From assembly GCA_950295325.1 (NCBI GenBank), contig OX485808.1:6762501-6826500 (forward strand): a stretch of DNA of 64,000 nucleotides. Reading direction: 5' to 3'. The position numbers were made by a program, and so were the translations under genes. Source of the stretch: Polytrichum commune (taxonomy: Eukaryota > Streptophyta > Polytrichopsida > Polytrichales > Polytrichaceae). Below the pieces are notes generated by a model, which made no database searches, was not told the origin of the DNA, and saw only the letters and a program-made list of their open reading frames with translations. This document shows, one piece after another, positions 11,470-25,070 of this stretch (within the stretch, counting starts at the first letter, position 1; each line of letters starts with the position of its first letter).

Positions 11470-11967
11470 GGGCCACTTCACACACATCCCAAGAGCCATG
11501 ACCATGAAATTGTGAGAGCCCAAATGAAGTGACCAAAGGCCGTCCCAAGACACTTCCGAAATCATGTAGTGTGGTCACGGGCTCTCGAGTGTAGAGTGAA
11601 GTCATTTGAGACCGGGCCCTCAACCAAATGCTATTTCGATGAGTTTCTATTCATGCGGGGTCCTCCCACATGATAAAATATAATAAACCAACGGTTGTGA
11701 ATTTTCGGAGTGTCATGGTCTCCCGGTTTTATGTTAGACCTACCTCCAAGAAGTCGTTTTAAAAATAGTCCAAGTGACCACAAAACATGATCCGTTCGAT
11801 GCCATGTAGGAAGCCATATAGACTTCACATCCATCTTGCATTCACTTACTAAGTTGGTCCCTCAAGCGCAGCGTGAAGTGACCTTGCACCGGCTCCGCCT
11901 TTCCCACCAATGAGAGTGCTTGAAGTGCAATGGTCACGGGCCCTCAGTCTCATGTGTGAAGTGGCCC
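11470..11967. mobile_element. PIF/Harbinger-like MITE, copy 1
   Basis: A 498-bp element with terminal inverted repeats GGGCCACTTCACACA...TGTGTGAAGTGGCCC. It is flanked by the 3-bp duplication TTA (11467-11469 and 11968-11970), the hallmark target of PIF/Harbinger elements. It is homologous along most of its length to the copy at 25953-26367 (shared blocks include CGGAGTGTCATGGTCTCCC, TCCATCTTGCATTCACTTAC and CCACCAATGAGAGTGCTTG). It has no coding capacity. Compared with the second copy it holds extra sequence near 11490-11610. Confidence 0.9.
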
Positions 11968-11970
11968 TTA

Positions 11971-14230
11971 TGCCATTGCAACATTCCTCGATATCACCAA
12001 TAACACCTTTTAGACATATTGCGGATATTCTTATTGTCAAGACCGATTGGGTATCAAAAAAATTATATTCTCTTTCTCAAGAGCCTTACCGACCAGTCAT
12101 CGGGGAGATTTTTGGGCATAATCGGTTAAGATCCTAATGTTTCCAAGTCCAATAGGTTACATGTTGACATCTTTTGATTTCCCTTTATTAAATTGAGGTA
12201 TATTCCATCGATTCCTCTAAAATGATCAGTAATTTTCCTGCAATCTTGAACTTCAACCGGTTATTTCTCAAACTCAACCGGTTCATCTATAACTAACCGC
12301 CGGTTCTCCCCGATCATTGTTATCGACTCGCGTATGAAGGAAAAAAACATCGCCCAAACAACATGGGATTGAAACCGGGGACCTCATGCCACATGAGGTC
12401 ATGATATTTATGGCCCCGTTTGCTTGCGCCCACACACACACACGCACACAAAGCACATGCTCCATGTGTTTCCAAACAACTCAATAAGTGATGGTTTGTT
12501 TTCTCCACGATTGTTGTGGTCCACACTAACTAATCCGGGGTTTGGTGTACGAGTGTTCGGAAGGGGCTTTATATATATGTCCCGTGGACTAGCATGCAAT
12601 CTCATGATTGCTACGAAATTCTGTTCACATGTGGCCAAAATAATGGGTGACCTTGATTAAGTTAACGGATAAGTCAAATGGTGACATATGTTGTACCTTG
12701 TACCACTCCTTCAAGCATATTGGAGGCAAATGTTAAACATGGTTTTGTTGTCAAGGTGCTTGGGACACGTATGCCTACTCTTGGGCTAGGAGCATAAGGT
12801 TGTACGATTTGGGATGGAATCGTCCATCATCGAATAGTCATGTCAAAATTGATTTGTTGTTATTTTGGTATGGGCGAATGAAATAAAATAAAACAGAATA
12901 AAAAGTAATGCCCACATCTAGGTACCGGCATGAATAAGAGTCCATTAGCCGCATGTTAATCATGGTGTACCATGATGCAACATAGGGTACTATGCCTCCT
13001 TTGGTTTGGGCAAATACAATTACTTGTTGTTGACTCTATATAGTGTATTTAGTTCATGAAGTGCTTGTATATACTTTTTACTTGGGATTAGACCTCCCCC
13101 CCCCTCTTATTATTTACAAGTAAGGTAGATTGTTGGAAGAAAAACAAGGGCCCGTGGATTTATAAGTAATCGGATTTTAACAAAAGGTTGGCTCAAATTG
13201 TAACTATTTATAATTAAAGGGTCTCATGAAACTCCTAGAATCCAACATAATAATCCATCCTGATGATTGGTAGTTAACACACACATATATAACATGAGGG
13301 ACCCCCCCCACCTCACCCTCATGCACATGCACTGAATTTTGGACCCAAGGAGTGAATTTCACACTAGGGTCTGAGTTCTGAAGGTATGAAACATTGAGGT
13401 GGCGCTAATGTGGCATAACTCCTCCCTCATTTAAGAAATGGATCTTCAAGCTTGGGTCCAATCTTGAGTTTAAAAGTAAAGTCCATTAAGGGGTGTTTTG
13501 GACCCCAAATTTCATGAACTGGGACAATAATGTAAACCCACCCTAAAGAAGTCATTGTTGGGAGAGTGTTCAAAATCGCCACCTCAGATCATCGTCCAGA
13601 TCTCCCACTTGGCACGGTGATTGTTATATGTTTCAAGAAGAGACAAATGCAAGTCTTGTTTGATTTTGATTTGATATATAGGAGAATGATGATTTGAGGT
13701 GAATATGAACCTTGTAGAAGGTCACTACGACTTAAGCAAGGAGGCATGATTTCTTGCCCATGGGCATTGCCCCTTGTAAGACCAGCTAGCCTTTAGCAGT
13801 TTGGCCAGAAACTCAAAGAAAACATGCTCCAAAGAAGGTATTCAAGTTCATTATATGAGAAATCCATCATCCAATTAATGAACTCCAACTCCCTCTAGAA
13901 GAGACATGTAGACTTCAAATTTTAAATTTTAAATTGCACATGTGTGTATATTTAAATCAAGGGTCTACAATCCTCATGTCATCCAAATTTAGACAAAAAA
14001 GTATTTTTATTAGTTGCCCCTATTAGTTGCAATTGTTGGATCTTCTCAAATTTGGTTGGAATGATTTTCTTCCCATGGCTTCCTTATAAAGCTGACTTGT
14101 ATATGCCAGTCACTGGTCAAAATAATTGATTATATTAAGCTCAAATGCCCTGGACATCAAGGGTAGTGTGCAAAATCCAAGTTCATTGGAATGCACCCCA
14201 TGGCAATAAACAGTTTAAGGGCATATGGAT
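11971..14230. other. Intergenic, old repeat remnants only
   Basis: No supported gene. 12099-12240 is a repeat shared with 24932-25070 (listed). A (CA)n tract lies at about 12430-12450. A short C-tract occurs at about 13096-13106 and another at 13304-13312. ORFs of 60-78 codons around 12283-12660 overlap each other on both strands and carry no domain. Confidence 0.4.
12099..12240. repeat. Dispersed repeat, partner at 24932-25070
   Basis: Shares GGGGAGATTTTTG-GCATAAT, CCAAGTCCAAT-GGTTACAT and GATTCCTCTAAAATGATC with 24932-25070 in the same order and orientation. The ends and class of the parent element are unknown. Confidence 0.6.
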
Positions 14231-14235
14231 TGTAT

Positions 14236-14310
14236 AACTAAAGGTGTTCATACCACAAAGAAATACCATGAGACAAATAAAAATTATCATTGTTGCATGG
14301 GAAGACGCCT
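14236..14310 (+). pseudogene. LINE copy 1, segment left of the inserted LTR
   Basis: This short piece encodes FIPQRNTMRQ followed by VAWEDA. It is the part of a LINE reverse transcriptase just before motif A. The reading frame runs straight on after the LTR at 14311-15956: the duplicated ACGCC supplies the Ala codon, and 15962 onward continues KLTNNNIYLAYIDFR. So the LTR landed inside the LINE. Nothing recognisable as LINE lies further left, so this copy is 5'-truncated or too decayed to see. Confidence 0.7.
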
Positions 14311-14422
14311 GTGAGGCCAAATCCACCACCCTTAAGCGTCCTAGTCCGGGTGATGGCTTTGAGAATCACATGTATCCCTTACAACCTTAAACCATGTCCA
14401 AAAGAACACATATTGTTTCCAC

Positions 14423-14587
14423 TCAATGTGCTTTATTAATGTTAGCCTCTTGGCTTGTGCTAGAGTTGGCCCTCTCAAGAGTCCACCCCGTGGCTTTAGC
14501 CACACATGCCCTTAAGGACATTCCCCTCGCTCGTTTAACCTTCACTTCCTTTTTCTTGTCATTGCAAGAGTCTTCCACATTCTCCAT
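14423..14587 (-). CDS. Short conserved ORF inside LTR (54 codons), ACVAK motif
   Basis: The peptide begins MENVEDSCNDKKKEVKVKR, continues GMSLRACVAKATGWTLE, and ends with a polar tail NSSTSQEANINKAH. The frame is open further upstream to 14680, but the internal Met at 14587 is the one conserved with the copies at 56018 and 2381, so I place the start there. It has exactly the same length as the copy at 55854-56018. It has a basic N-terminal half and no membrane or signal segment. Against the 61856 copy, eight of the 17 core codons differ synonymously and two change the amino acid. I do not recognise the family. Confidence 0.6.
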   Translation of the reverse strand: MENVEDSCNDKKKEVKVKRARGMSLRACVAKATGWTLERANSSTSQEANINKAH

Positions 14588-14889
14588 TACTAATGCAAGT
14601 GAGTTATTTTGAACGATAGGTGCAAGTGTTGAAAAACACTTTACTCTATAGTCAATGTTACATTCAATAGACTTCCACACACCTTGCCTATCCTATTAAG
14701 CTTAACACTTGTCTAAGAACTATTTTAGTCTACGATTGGTCTAACACCCTATTGGATGGTTTAGTGGCTTCCTCTACACAACCTTAATATTACTTGCTAA
14801 ACCTACCAACCATCTAATTAACCATGGGTACGATCCCGCCTCGTTACCGGCGGTCCCTTGGTTACCCCGGGTCCCAGTAGCTTAATCTC

Positions 14890-15205
14890 GTCCAGTTCAG
14901 CAACTTCGCTGCCCAACAGCTAATCTCACCCGGTTCAGAAACTTTGCTGCCCAGCAGCTAATCTCACCCGGTTCAGAACTTCGCTGCCCAGCAGCTACTC
15001 TCGTCCAGTTCAGCAACTTCGTTGCCCAGCAGCTAATCTCACCCGGTTCAGAACTTCGCTGTCCAGCAGCTACTCTCACCCCAGTCAGCAGCTAATCTCA
15101 CCCGGTTCAGAACTTTGTTGTCCAGCAGCTACTCTCACCCCAGTCAACAGCTAATCTTACCCGGTTCAGAAACTTTGCTGCCCAGCAACTAATCTCACCC
15201 CAGTC
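14890..15205. repeat. LTR-internal minisatellite, about 37-bp unit
   Basis: Imperfect units of the type CAGCAGCTAATCTCACCCGG followed by TTCAGAACTTCGCTGCC. They occupy the same position in the LTR as the unrelated arrays at 2640, 56245, 29955 and 61255. The 60-codon ORF crossing it is a repeat artefact. Confidence 0.9.
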
Positions 15206-15961
15206 CTAGTGACTCTATGGTAAATCCAGCTACTAACTACCCTTAATGCAACCCCTCTCGTCCGCTAATCAAAGATTTTTTCAAATCTTTTTCTTTTTTT
15301 TCTTTTTTTTCTTTTTTTTCTTTTCTTTGCTCCTAATTCATGAACTAATCTAATACACTACTTTCACTAACTACCACCTAATCAATACATGCAATCTTAA
15401 GCCCTAAGAGCTCACTCACTTGGGAGGCCTTGAGAGAGAGAGCTCAACTAATTAACCTCACTAAGAACTAACAACCCACCCATGTGGCTCAAGCTCTTTA
15501 CGAGCTTGCTCCCTTGAGAGCGCTTGATTGAGAGAGAGAAAAATGAGAGAGAAACCACCTTAAGTAGCAAAGAGGGAGAGAGGGAGAGAGAGGTGAGGAT
15601 AGGGTGAGAGGATTAGCACCTCCAATCACAATCCCTTAACCTTCACCTTCAAAGTAGGGACTAATCCCCTTCCACCAAGCTTCTTTCTTCCTAAACTACC
15701 AAGGTGGATCCAAAAGTGGGCATTTAACCCGCGGAGCTCACCTTGCCTCACCTTACCCTTTACTCACATAATCAAGGCATCCTCTTATTGAATTCAACCT
15801 TGAAATAATCACACAACACATTCTAAAGCCTAAACTTAAATCCAAACCACACTTCACTCTTTTTATGTTTTGTGAATAATCATAACACATCAAAGTCAAA
15901 CTAAAATTGGTTTCGAAGAGTTAATCACCACATGTGGGCACCATTTTGGGCTCACAACGCC

Positions 15962-18900
15962 AAACTCACAAATAATAACATTTACCTTGCATACATTGAT
16001 TTTAGAATCACTTTTGGTTCAATTGACCACGCGAGATTGCTTGCTCTAATGGTAAACCTGGGCTACCCCAAAAACACAATATAATTAATTAGTAACATCT
16101 ACACAAATTCCACCACCTCCTTCCATGACAGCCACTTCATCGCCACACCACCAATTTAGATCAGCAAAGGTATAATACAAGGTGACACACTCAGCCCATA
16201 CCTCTTCATCATCTTCCTAGATCCACTTTTACGGTGGTTTGAAAAGGAAAACCTCGGATATCATTCCAATACTTCCACAACCACATGTAATACCACAACC
16301 TATGCCCATGATCTAGCCATCATCACGGACAACTTAGCAAACATACAACCACAAATCCATAAACTACAAAAATCCTCGGAGTGGCCACACCTAGACCTCA
16401 ACTTAACCAAATGCACCCTAACTAGAAGCCCCAACATATCTAAACTCAAACCATATGTATTCAAAGCCTACATACAAGCCCAAAATATCCTATGAAAAAC
16501 AAGCCCTTCCCCACCCTATACCAAAATGAAGCTTACACATACTTGGGCATACATTTTGTCCCTTCTCTCAAATGAAAATTGCAAAGAGACATAAAAATGG
16601 AAAAAACAAAGCAAACAACTCATGACATCACCTACTACTATAAAACCAAAAATCCACAGACTTAACATTGTCATCAAAATAGGCATAGCTTATGCCTACT
16701 ATGGGGTCCCCTTCTTCAAACCTAACATCCATAACTTAAACAAAGTCCTTAGCAAACTCACCAAAGGGACATGGAACATTCCCAAAAGCACAACAAATAT
16801 TCTCACCCATCTCTCCATAGAAGACTTTGGCATCAACACAACATCCCTCTTACCATACTACATGCATTGCGAAGGCAAACAATTTTTATTTGTACTCAAC
16901 AACCTAAGACAATTAGGACTAATATACCAAGAATTAGCCAAACACATCACCGCTATATACGGAAGATCACAACACCTCCCCAAACTTCGCTATCAAGCAT
17001 GCTCACAATCACCCATTACTCGCCCCATGTTTTTACTAGAAAGAAAATATGAAATATTCATAAATACCACCAATAAAACTCCAATTAACCCCTCTCGAAC
17101 TCGCATGGAAACACACACCCCAATACGCTATACTCTCTCAAGACGAGAAACATACCACTAAATATCTCAACAAACACCACATATATAGTATCACCACCAT
17201 CACCATCACCATCACCCAAATCCAAAACCCAACCACCCAACATATCTTATCCTCCCAAGAATTCAAAATCAAACTCAAAATCTCCCCAAAACTAACAAAA
17301 GAAGTCTTACAACAACCTAAAATCCTATTCCCACCTCCAACACAACCAATAGCCACACCCCCACCCTAATAACCAACGCACGCTCTAAACACCAATAATG
17401 ATAATCAACACGTCAGAATGCAAATACATTCCATCACGGGGCACAAAAACCATCCCCCACAAAGATAAATGGGGAGCCCAAACCATCAAGAAATCCTACC
17501 TATGCCAATGGAACACAATCCCAATCACCACCAAATGGGTAGGAAAATACCAACTTCTCCACATAGACTACATGGCCTTAGACCACAACCTATTCCTATT
17601 GCATAATATTACACAAGACACATACAATAAAAATACACTAGCCACTTATGACTCATGTATCAATTTCTCCCAATCCAAAGATCATAGATTAATTAGACCC
17701 CCTATAGAAGCCCCACACTTAACCCTAACAAATCAAAGAATGCAACCCAGATGAATACATTCATGTATCTCAACCCACTATCCGAATCCAAAGACCCAAC
17801 GCACACATATTTGACCACACTCCATACATCCTCTCCATCCCAGTCACAAGAATCCAATGGCCATGGGAAAGATTCACACAAAATAAAACACATCATATGG
17901 CTAGCTTCCTCCAACCACCTCATAAGACTTTGTCACCGAAATACTTTGGCTAGCTCAAAGATACATCATAGTCTTACCAAAGAAAAACCCAAAAAAATGC
18001 AACCCCAACAACAAGCAGCAAACACTCCACCCATCTCCATTAAACATACTAACAAAGGCCTACCAAATCACACAATCATTTTACTCCTTACCACTCACAT
18101 GCCCAAAACAATTCACACAATACAACTCACCACACAATCGCTACATAATCTTTGGGTCATCCAGACTAGCAAAATCCTCAAAATGGATGGGTGTCGGACT
18201 AGCACACCCACTATACTATAAATCCAGCATAGAAGCTCTCCACTAGGTAAGAATGGCCACCAAAGAAGACCTCTCCACCACAACCATAATCATATGCAAC
18301 CACCACGCCCCAAAAATCATAGAATCACACGAAAAATATGCACCCAATCCTCACCATCCCCCCAAACACCTTAGAATACAACCCCACACCCGAATGGCCC
18401 CAATACCTACACCAACATAAAAACCAATACACATCAATAACATGCATCCACAACCAAAGAACCCCTCTAGGAAACCAATAACTAATTTCAAACCTCACAA
18501 CCAACATATTGGAACTTTACAACACACATGTGAAAACCAAGCCCACACAACCCATACCCATAGCTTACAAAGTCAAATCCACAAAACTATGGGAAGCAAC
18601 CCCAAAAACCACCCCATCAACCTTACATAGAAATTCAACCCCCCTCATTGATATGTTCTACCACATAAATACCCCCAAATACAACCCACAACAATGCATA
18701 TACACAAATGGTTCCTTTATACTGCTAGACGAACACGGCACAGGAAACATTGATGGCTCAGGAGTACATAATCCAAATGATGACATTCATATTGAAGGAA
18801 GACTCCATGGACTACCAAACCATACTACGTTTGGAACTCTATTCATTCCCCTCACCGCCATAAAAGACCAAATGCAAAACGCATACATATTTATTTTTAG

Positions 18901-20060
18901 CCTCAACAACATATATTTGATTAACAATCACATCTACCACCACTCATCCTAGCACAACCACCCCGACAAAACTTCTTATCTCAACCATAGTCCATCAAAT
19001 TCTATTGAACAAACACAACATAACAATACAAAAAGTTAGAGCACACACGGGAATCTTAGGCAACGCAATCACATACCAATTAGCAAATGAAGGAAGCACC
19101 CACAACAAACAAACCAACCCCCACAACCCCCACACCCCCCATACATATCGCACACACCAAACCTTATTGGCTCAACAAATCCCAACAAACGAACATCACG
19201 GCGAAATCTTCAACCTCCAAACATACATAAACAAATACCACCTGCGAACAGTAACTACAATTTGCAAAATCCAAATTCACATACGTTGACAAATGGGTCT
19301 CTAATGAGAAAATCTCAAACTCAATCAAAAAATCTTAAACCTTTTCTAGAAAACTCTAGGAATATTTGATGTCCAATATATGGGAAACCTTAAAATTATG
19401 ATATGCCCAATACATGGGAAACCACCGAAAGAACATTTTCCCAGCCACTAACATATCACAACGCCAACTGCACATTTTGCCCAAACCACAAAATTGACAC
19501 ATGGCCACGCATGCTCTCCACTTCCAGCCATTCACACATAAAAGACCTTTGCATACCAAGGTCCCTATGAATAGCCATACACCCAATCCCCCAATCCCCC
19601 AATCCCCCAAACCCATTAAACAACATACAATTCATGAAATTCACCTACCGCCATGATAGATTCCCAAATGTTGCCATAGGCTTTAAAATTTATTTTTAAA
19701 AAAATGACACCTTCATTTAGATGTTAAATATTGTGGGTTGGAATATCAACCCCCTTACAAGCATGGGTACAAGGAGCGATACATAAACAATCACTTAAAG
19801 CCCTACAAAAACTCAAATATCCCCTTGAGAAGTCAAAAAACTCTTGGAACACATATATCAAAAATCCATAAAATACCTCACATACCTTGTACTAAATAAA
19901 AGAGAGCTTGACAACAACCAAACCCCAGTTGACATACCCCCATGAACCCAAACTCCCACACCTAATTCATCAAAAACTCACAAACACCACACCCCCTCCC
20001 CTACAATTATTATTTAAAAGAGCCCACCTCCCGGAAAGTAGGAAGTACGCTTACCCTATC
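15962..20060 (+). pseudogene. LINE copy 1: decayed RT, RNase H and C-terminal domain
   Basis: A non-LTR retrotransposon read in broken plus-strand frames. The reverse transcriptase is clear: YIDFRITFGSIDH (motif A, about 15999-16037), GDTLSPYLFIIFLDPLLRWF (about 16178-16237), and YAHDLAII (about 16300-16325), where the second catalytic position of YADD has become His. A region of unknown function follows (16622-18240). Next come an RNase H remnant (CIYTNGSF at about 18696, where TDG has become TNG) and KVRAHTGILGN (about 19030-19062). A C-terminal stretch includes NNIQFMKFTYRHDRF (about 19619-19663), LNKRELDNNQ lies near 19920, and coding similarity ends by about 19960. Copy 2 (26450-31794) carries the same domains in the same order. 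Internal deletions, stops and altered catalytic residues make it dead. Confidence 0.85.
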
Positions 20061-22901
20061 ACATGGTAAAACGGGAACTGGGTAAGAAAGAACGGCCTTC
20101 CATTCATGTCAGTGAAAATAGAAAACATCAATGTTACTTTTAGTTTATTTATCATAACTAAATGTGTATTCATACCTAATTAGTTCTAATTACTTGTTGA
20201 GATGTATCATTATCTTTGTCGATGGAAAACGTCATTTGATTGCAAAAGTATAAAAATAGAAATAGAAACATGTCATAATAATACACTATTTGCATTGTTT
20301 TTACATTAGAGGGCTCTTATTCCAACTATGTATACATACTTCGGGCCTTCAAACTTGGCCACACATCATTCCTATATTGGGCAAGACCACCCGAACTACA
20401 TTCTAACATTAGTAAACAAGAAATTGAACATTATCTAAGAAAGTCATGTGTGTCTATTGTACCCTTAGGGAGGTCACTCCCTTGCACCTTTTGCAATAAA
20501 TTGGTAGTTTATGGGGGTGAGGGGAGTTGATTCTCTATGGGAGTTGGTTAAAGTTGAAGGTTAATAGGGATAGTTTAAGATTGAAGAAGGTTGACTCTAA
20601 ATATGATAAAACATACATACATACAAACTTAGATTACATACATGCATACATGGCAAAAGGTGTGTTCATCCAAAATAGCACTTACAAAGCAATTTGACTT
20701 AGAGATGTTGGGACTTAACCATAGCTCTTCATGGTAGTTATCAATGTGGCACACCTCCCAACACCCCATGCGAATCCCCCACCTTGGGAGGTCAAGTGAC
20801 CATTTTGTGTACTTGACACATTAAATTGTAAGGTAATTATGATCCAAAGCTTAGGTCGTTGGAAAATAAAATATCATTGAACACAATGCTCAACAAAATA
20901 AATTATACCTATCATCCAAATATCAAATATTTTCATCTTTGAAAGACATAAATATAATATGATTCTAAAAGAGTGCCAGTAATTTTATTATCTACTTGCT
21001 TCTTGTCATATTATACAAACACGATTATCAAATGCATTCAAATTTGATTTTTCTACTTTTTGATTGATGGAGCCTCATATATACATCACAAAGTTGACAG
21101 CAAATTCCAAAAAATTGGAAGTTTCATAGGAAATCATGTGAGAGTTTTCAATTATTTATTTGTTTAGCAACCACTTTTAGAACATACAAAAGAGAGATCT
21201 CTAAGATTTCAATATCATTCAAGTTTTGCAATCAAGTAATATTGAATTCAAGGTGTTTGAAACCTCGTACTCTCGTATTATCTTATGTTTCATAATGATT
21301 GAATTAAGAATTGACTATTTTTTTGGGGTCTACTTGACCATGCTTACTCATGCATGACCTTACCATTTTATAAAGGATCTAATATCCTCTTAGCAGAGCT
21401 TGTTGGGGTGTTCGCCCCATTTCAATGAGGCGTTGTGTTAGCTTATCATGTGGTCTTAATCTCATGCTAGAACAAATATCTATATGTTGTTGTTACACAT
21501 ATGTAAAAAGATTCTCAAAGTCATGAAAGATTATAAACTTCACAACACCCAATCAACATCCAATCAATGAGGACAATAATCAAGCAAATTTGAGGAAATG
21601 CAACCCCAACACCTACCCTAAACACCTGAATCATCAAATCATGGAAGATGCAAAAAGAGAGAGACGACGCCAATCGCTAGTATCGGCATGAATGAGGGAC
21701 GCTTTACCTTGATCATAGCAACAAGCTCATATGTGAAGCCGGGGCGGGTTTACAAAGTAGGATTATGGGACAAGTGCTATTGCAAGGCTATTGCCTCATG
21801 TCAGAGGCCAAGGTGCAAAATACTCCAGCAACAATCAACCCTTCTTTTGTTTATACTCAAATATCAATAAAACTTCCTTGATCAAGCATGAAATCGTCAC
21901 TGAAGCCTTCTTCAACTCACACTCAAGATATCATGAAACAACATGCACAAGTAGCGTTCAAGTGTACTCCTCAAGCACCATGCTACACCTAATATGTATT
22001 AAGCCCTCAAGCCTTGTTCAAATGCTTGCAAACCCTCAAACTTTCACCTCTCAAACTCTCCAACATACTAATATCTAGAAACATTTTACAACTCTCGGCT
22101 CTTATATGCGGGAAATGCATGATCAAACATAACAAGTTGGGGTAGTTGTCCATCAAATGTGAGACAAAATGTTATTTTGGAGATATACGTCTTTCACCCT
22201 TGATTGTTTGCATCATATATGTGCTCAACACATTTGTGTTTGCCACATGTTCATATATATATTTATATAGTTTGTGGACAAATCAAACCCTAGACAGAAT
22301 TTAATTTATACATTGATTTCATATGGTTTATGAAAAGGCTTAAGTGTTTTGTATATCATGTATAAATGAATGTGTATTGTTCTACACCGATTTGTATGTG
22401 AGCCATTATTTAAGCATGGGGCCCACATCCAACCAACTTTAGATCCTTCATACGCGTGTAAGGGAGGATTCAAGGGCCCCAATAAATTGCTTGTGTCCTA
22501 TAAATTGAGCACATCTCATCTCCACAAATATACACATAGAAATTTGGTTATTTGAGAATGCTCCATATGGGCCAATTTTTGGACTTTCCATCACATCCAT
22601 TTTCACTTGAATGTGTGGTAAGTCCACATTTGACCGTGGTTGAACACACTTATAGGTGTGTGATTCTATAGTGAACAATTGCAACCATGTGTAATCATCG
22701 ACTGATCCAATGATGCAAAGTTCTTTTTTTTGGTATTGCTTTTTTTGTATTTCTTTCTTTTCTTTTCCAAGGCAATCTATCATTTATAAGCAAGCAGAAG
22801 GCGATGCGAAATCATTTTTTTTTCCATAACGTTTCCTTGAAACATGGGTTTGAGAAGTTCATTGCTAGCAAATTCTGTCATTGTTGTATCAAGTAACTTT
22901 T

Positions 22902-22903
<2 letters not shown>

Positions 22904-22958
<55 letters not shown>

Positions 22959-22959
22959 T
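22904..22959. repeat. Palindromic (TA)n(CA)n(TA)n microsatellite
   Basis: About 20 bp of alternating TA, then about 24 bp of CA repeats, then about 16 bp of TA. The two flanking TA blocks can pair across the CA core. Confidence 0.9.
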
Positions 22960-24931
22960 TGAAAAAGGGAGAAGGTTCATGCCCATACAATTGGCTTAAA
23001 AATCATACCTTAAAGATGCTTCACTGGCCTTTGTGTTGTGCCCAGTGCCCACTTGCTGTTTGATCATTACAAAATTCCAACTTGGATGAAATTTGTCAAC
23101 ATAAGTGACCATGTGAGCTGTTTGATCAAGTCATTGTCCATTAGGAAGGGTGCAAGTACCAAGTACCAAGTTTTTTCTTTTTTTTCTTTTTTTTGAGACA
23201 GAAGGCCAACAATGCCAACGCCAAGTGAATAAAACAAAGAAAAAGACACGCCCACTTGAAGGGGAGATGCGTCCACTTGAAGGGGAGGCAGAGCCCCTAC
23301 AGTGCATCACACCATTACGTAGACAAATGAAGAGGAGTAAGATTGAGTAGAGGCACTCGTAATCGATCATTAAGAGATTTTGCGCCAGATTGTAGAGAAG
23401 TATAAAGGCAGTGCAAAAAAAATTGCATAGGAAGATAGAAATAAGGAGGATTGCAATTTTTTGGTAATTTTATTCCTTAAATTGAAATTACCGTGAATTT
23501 TTGAAGTCAAAAGTTGGCCTCAAAATATTACCAATGTCTAGAGTCTGTCATAAAGGGTCATTTTAACCGCTCATTTTAATTGCTCATTCCTCCTCTCTTT
23601 GTCCGGCCAGTTTTTTTTCTTTCTTCGAGTGATGCAAGAAGGGGATGCGCAGAAGCCCAAAGTTAGCACTCAAAACTAGGCCATGTGTCATGGTGCTATT
23701 GGTTCCGGCTTAATGGAAGTTTGGTCCTAGCATGATTGAAATTCAATCCCAACCTAATTGGAATTCTGATACCCTATAGGTTGCCGATGGGGTCCTAATC
23801 AAGAATAGGTACCCAACACAACAAATAATTTGGAAGGATGTAATTTGAGTGGTATGTGGTTGAGTGTGAATTTTAGATCTAGCACTGAATAGACATCATG
23901 TGTTTCAAAGAGATTGGACTATGTGCTCAAAATATGCTAACTACTCTAGGGTCAATAATCAACCTATTTGGGAAGGGGGGGGGGGGGGGGAGCTATATGA
24001 CCACTTAATGATCATAACTTATAAGAATCTTCACTTTGACAATGAATAAGATGTTCTTATCAACTCCAAATATTATGGGACAAATGACTACATGCACGAT
24101 TAACTTAGGATTTACTGCACTAAATATCCCAATTAGCGAGGGTGGGAAATTAGTGAACGTGATACTAAATTTCTTTATGCTATGAATTAGTGCCACCAAA
24201 AGATCCAAGAAGCATTCTTCATCCCGTCACTTGGCACTTCACTTGAAATATTGATACTTGACATGAAAATACCGGCACTTGGCGTTGATATTCTTAAAAT
24301 CTATGATAAATGAGCATAAATTTAGTGTAGTAATGAATTGATTGTCACTCAGTAAAAACTTCACCTCTAGGTAACTTTTGCATTTCAGCTACACTAAATA
24401 TGTTATTTTATGACACCAATTCTAATTGTCTTGCTCAATACTAATTGTAAACCGCAGTATAATGTCACCAACCCTAAATGTTAACCCAACATTATTTGTC
24501 ATTCCTTGTAAATCTTTTGGGGGATTACAGATTTAAAGTGTTGCAATTATTGCAACTTACCCATTCCTTGACAATATTTCATCACAAGTTGCTGACAAGA
24601 GAAGGTAGGGTTTTGGCCAATGGATGAACCCATCCATCACCCATGACAATATTCGTTCACTTCTTCATAAAAATTGTCATCCAAAAAGTTACCATAATGA
24701 CTTTGAATACCATATGACACTAAATATCATATTTGGTGTTGTTTGTGTGTGTGACTTGTATTAGTATCACCCTCACTGATTGGAATATTTAGAATAATTA
24801 TCATACAAGGATTGCGTGTTTCATATCCTACGAGAAGTGGGTGCAAATAAGAAAATATTAATTTGGGGCATGTCTACATTACCCCAACAAGATCAAGGAC
24901 CCAAAGCACCAAAGAACAACCAAGCCAATAG

Positions 24932-25070
24932 ATGGGGAGATTTTTGCGCATAATCAATCAAAATCCTAGTGTCTCCAAGTCCAATTGGTTACATATTAGG
25001 TAATGATTTTCCTTAATTTATGTGAAGTATGTACCATGCATTCCTCTAAAATGATCGGTACGTTTCATGG
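24932..25070. repeat. Dispersed repeat, partner at 12099-12240
   Basis: The second copy of the repeat described at 12099-12240, in the same orientation. The match starts at GGGGAGATTTTTGCGCATAA and runs to CCTCTAAAATGATCGGTA. Confidence 0.6.

Larger units (their letters stand above)
14311..15956 (-). mobile_element. Solo LTR, LTR family 1 (copy C), inside a LINE
   Basis: A 1646-bp LTR running from TGTGAGGCC to GGGCTCACA on the plus strand. It is flanked by the perfect 5-bp duplication ACGCC (14306-14310 and 15957-15961). The sense strand is minus. It splits a LINE reverse-transcriptase frame. It contains a minisatellite, a CTTTTTTT-rich tract (about 15282-15328), a GAGGGAGA tract and the conserved short ORF. 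Confidence 0.94.

Noticed and set aside
12362-12420. Possible tRNA/SINE B box on the minus strand (GGTTTCAATCCC)
   Set aside because: The B box departs from GGTTCGANNCC and no A box lies at the right distance. Too weak to call.
17164-17356. Minus-strand 72-codon ORF with WVMVMVMVV run
   Set aside because: It reflects a CACCAT microsatellite inside the LINE relic, not a membrane protein.
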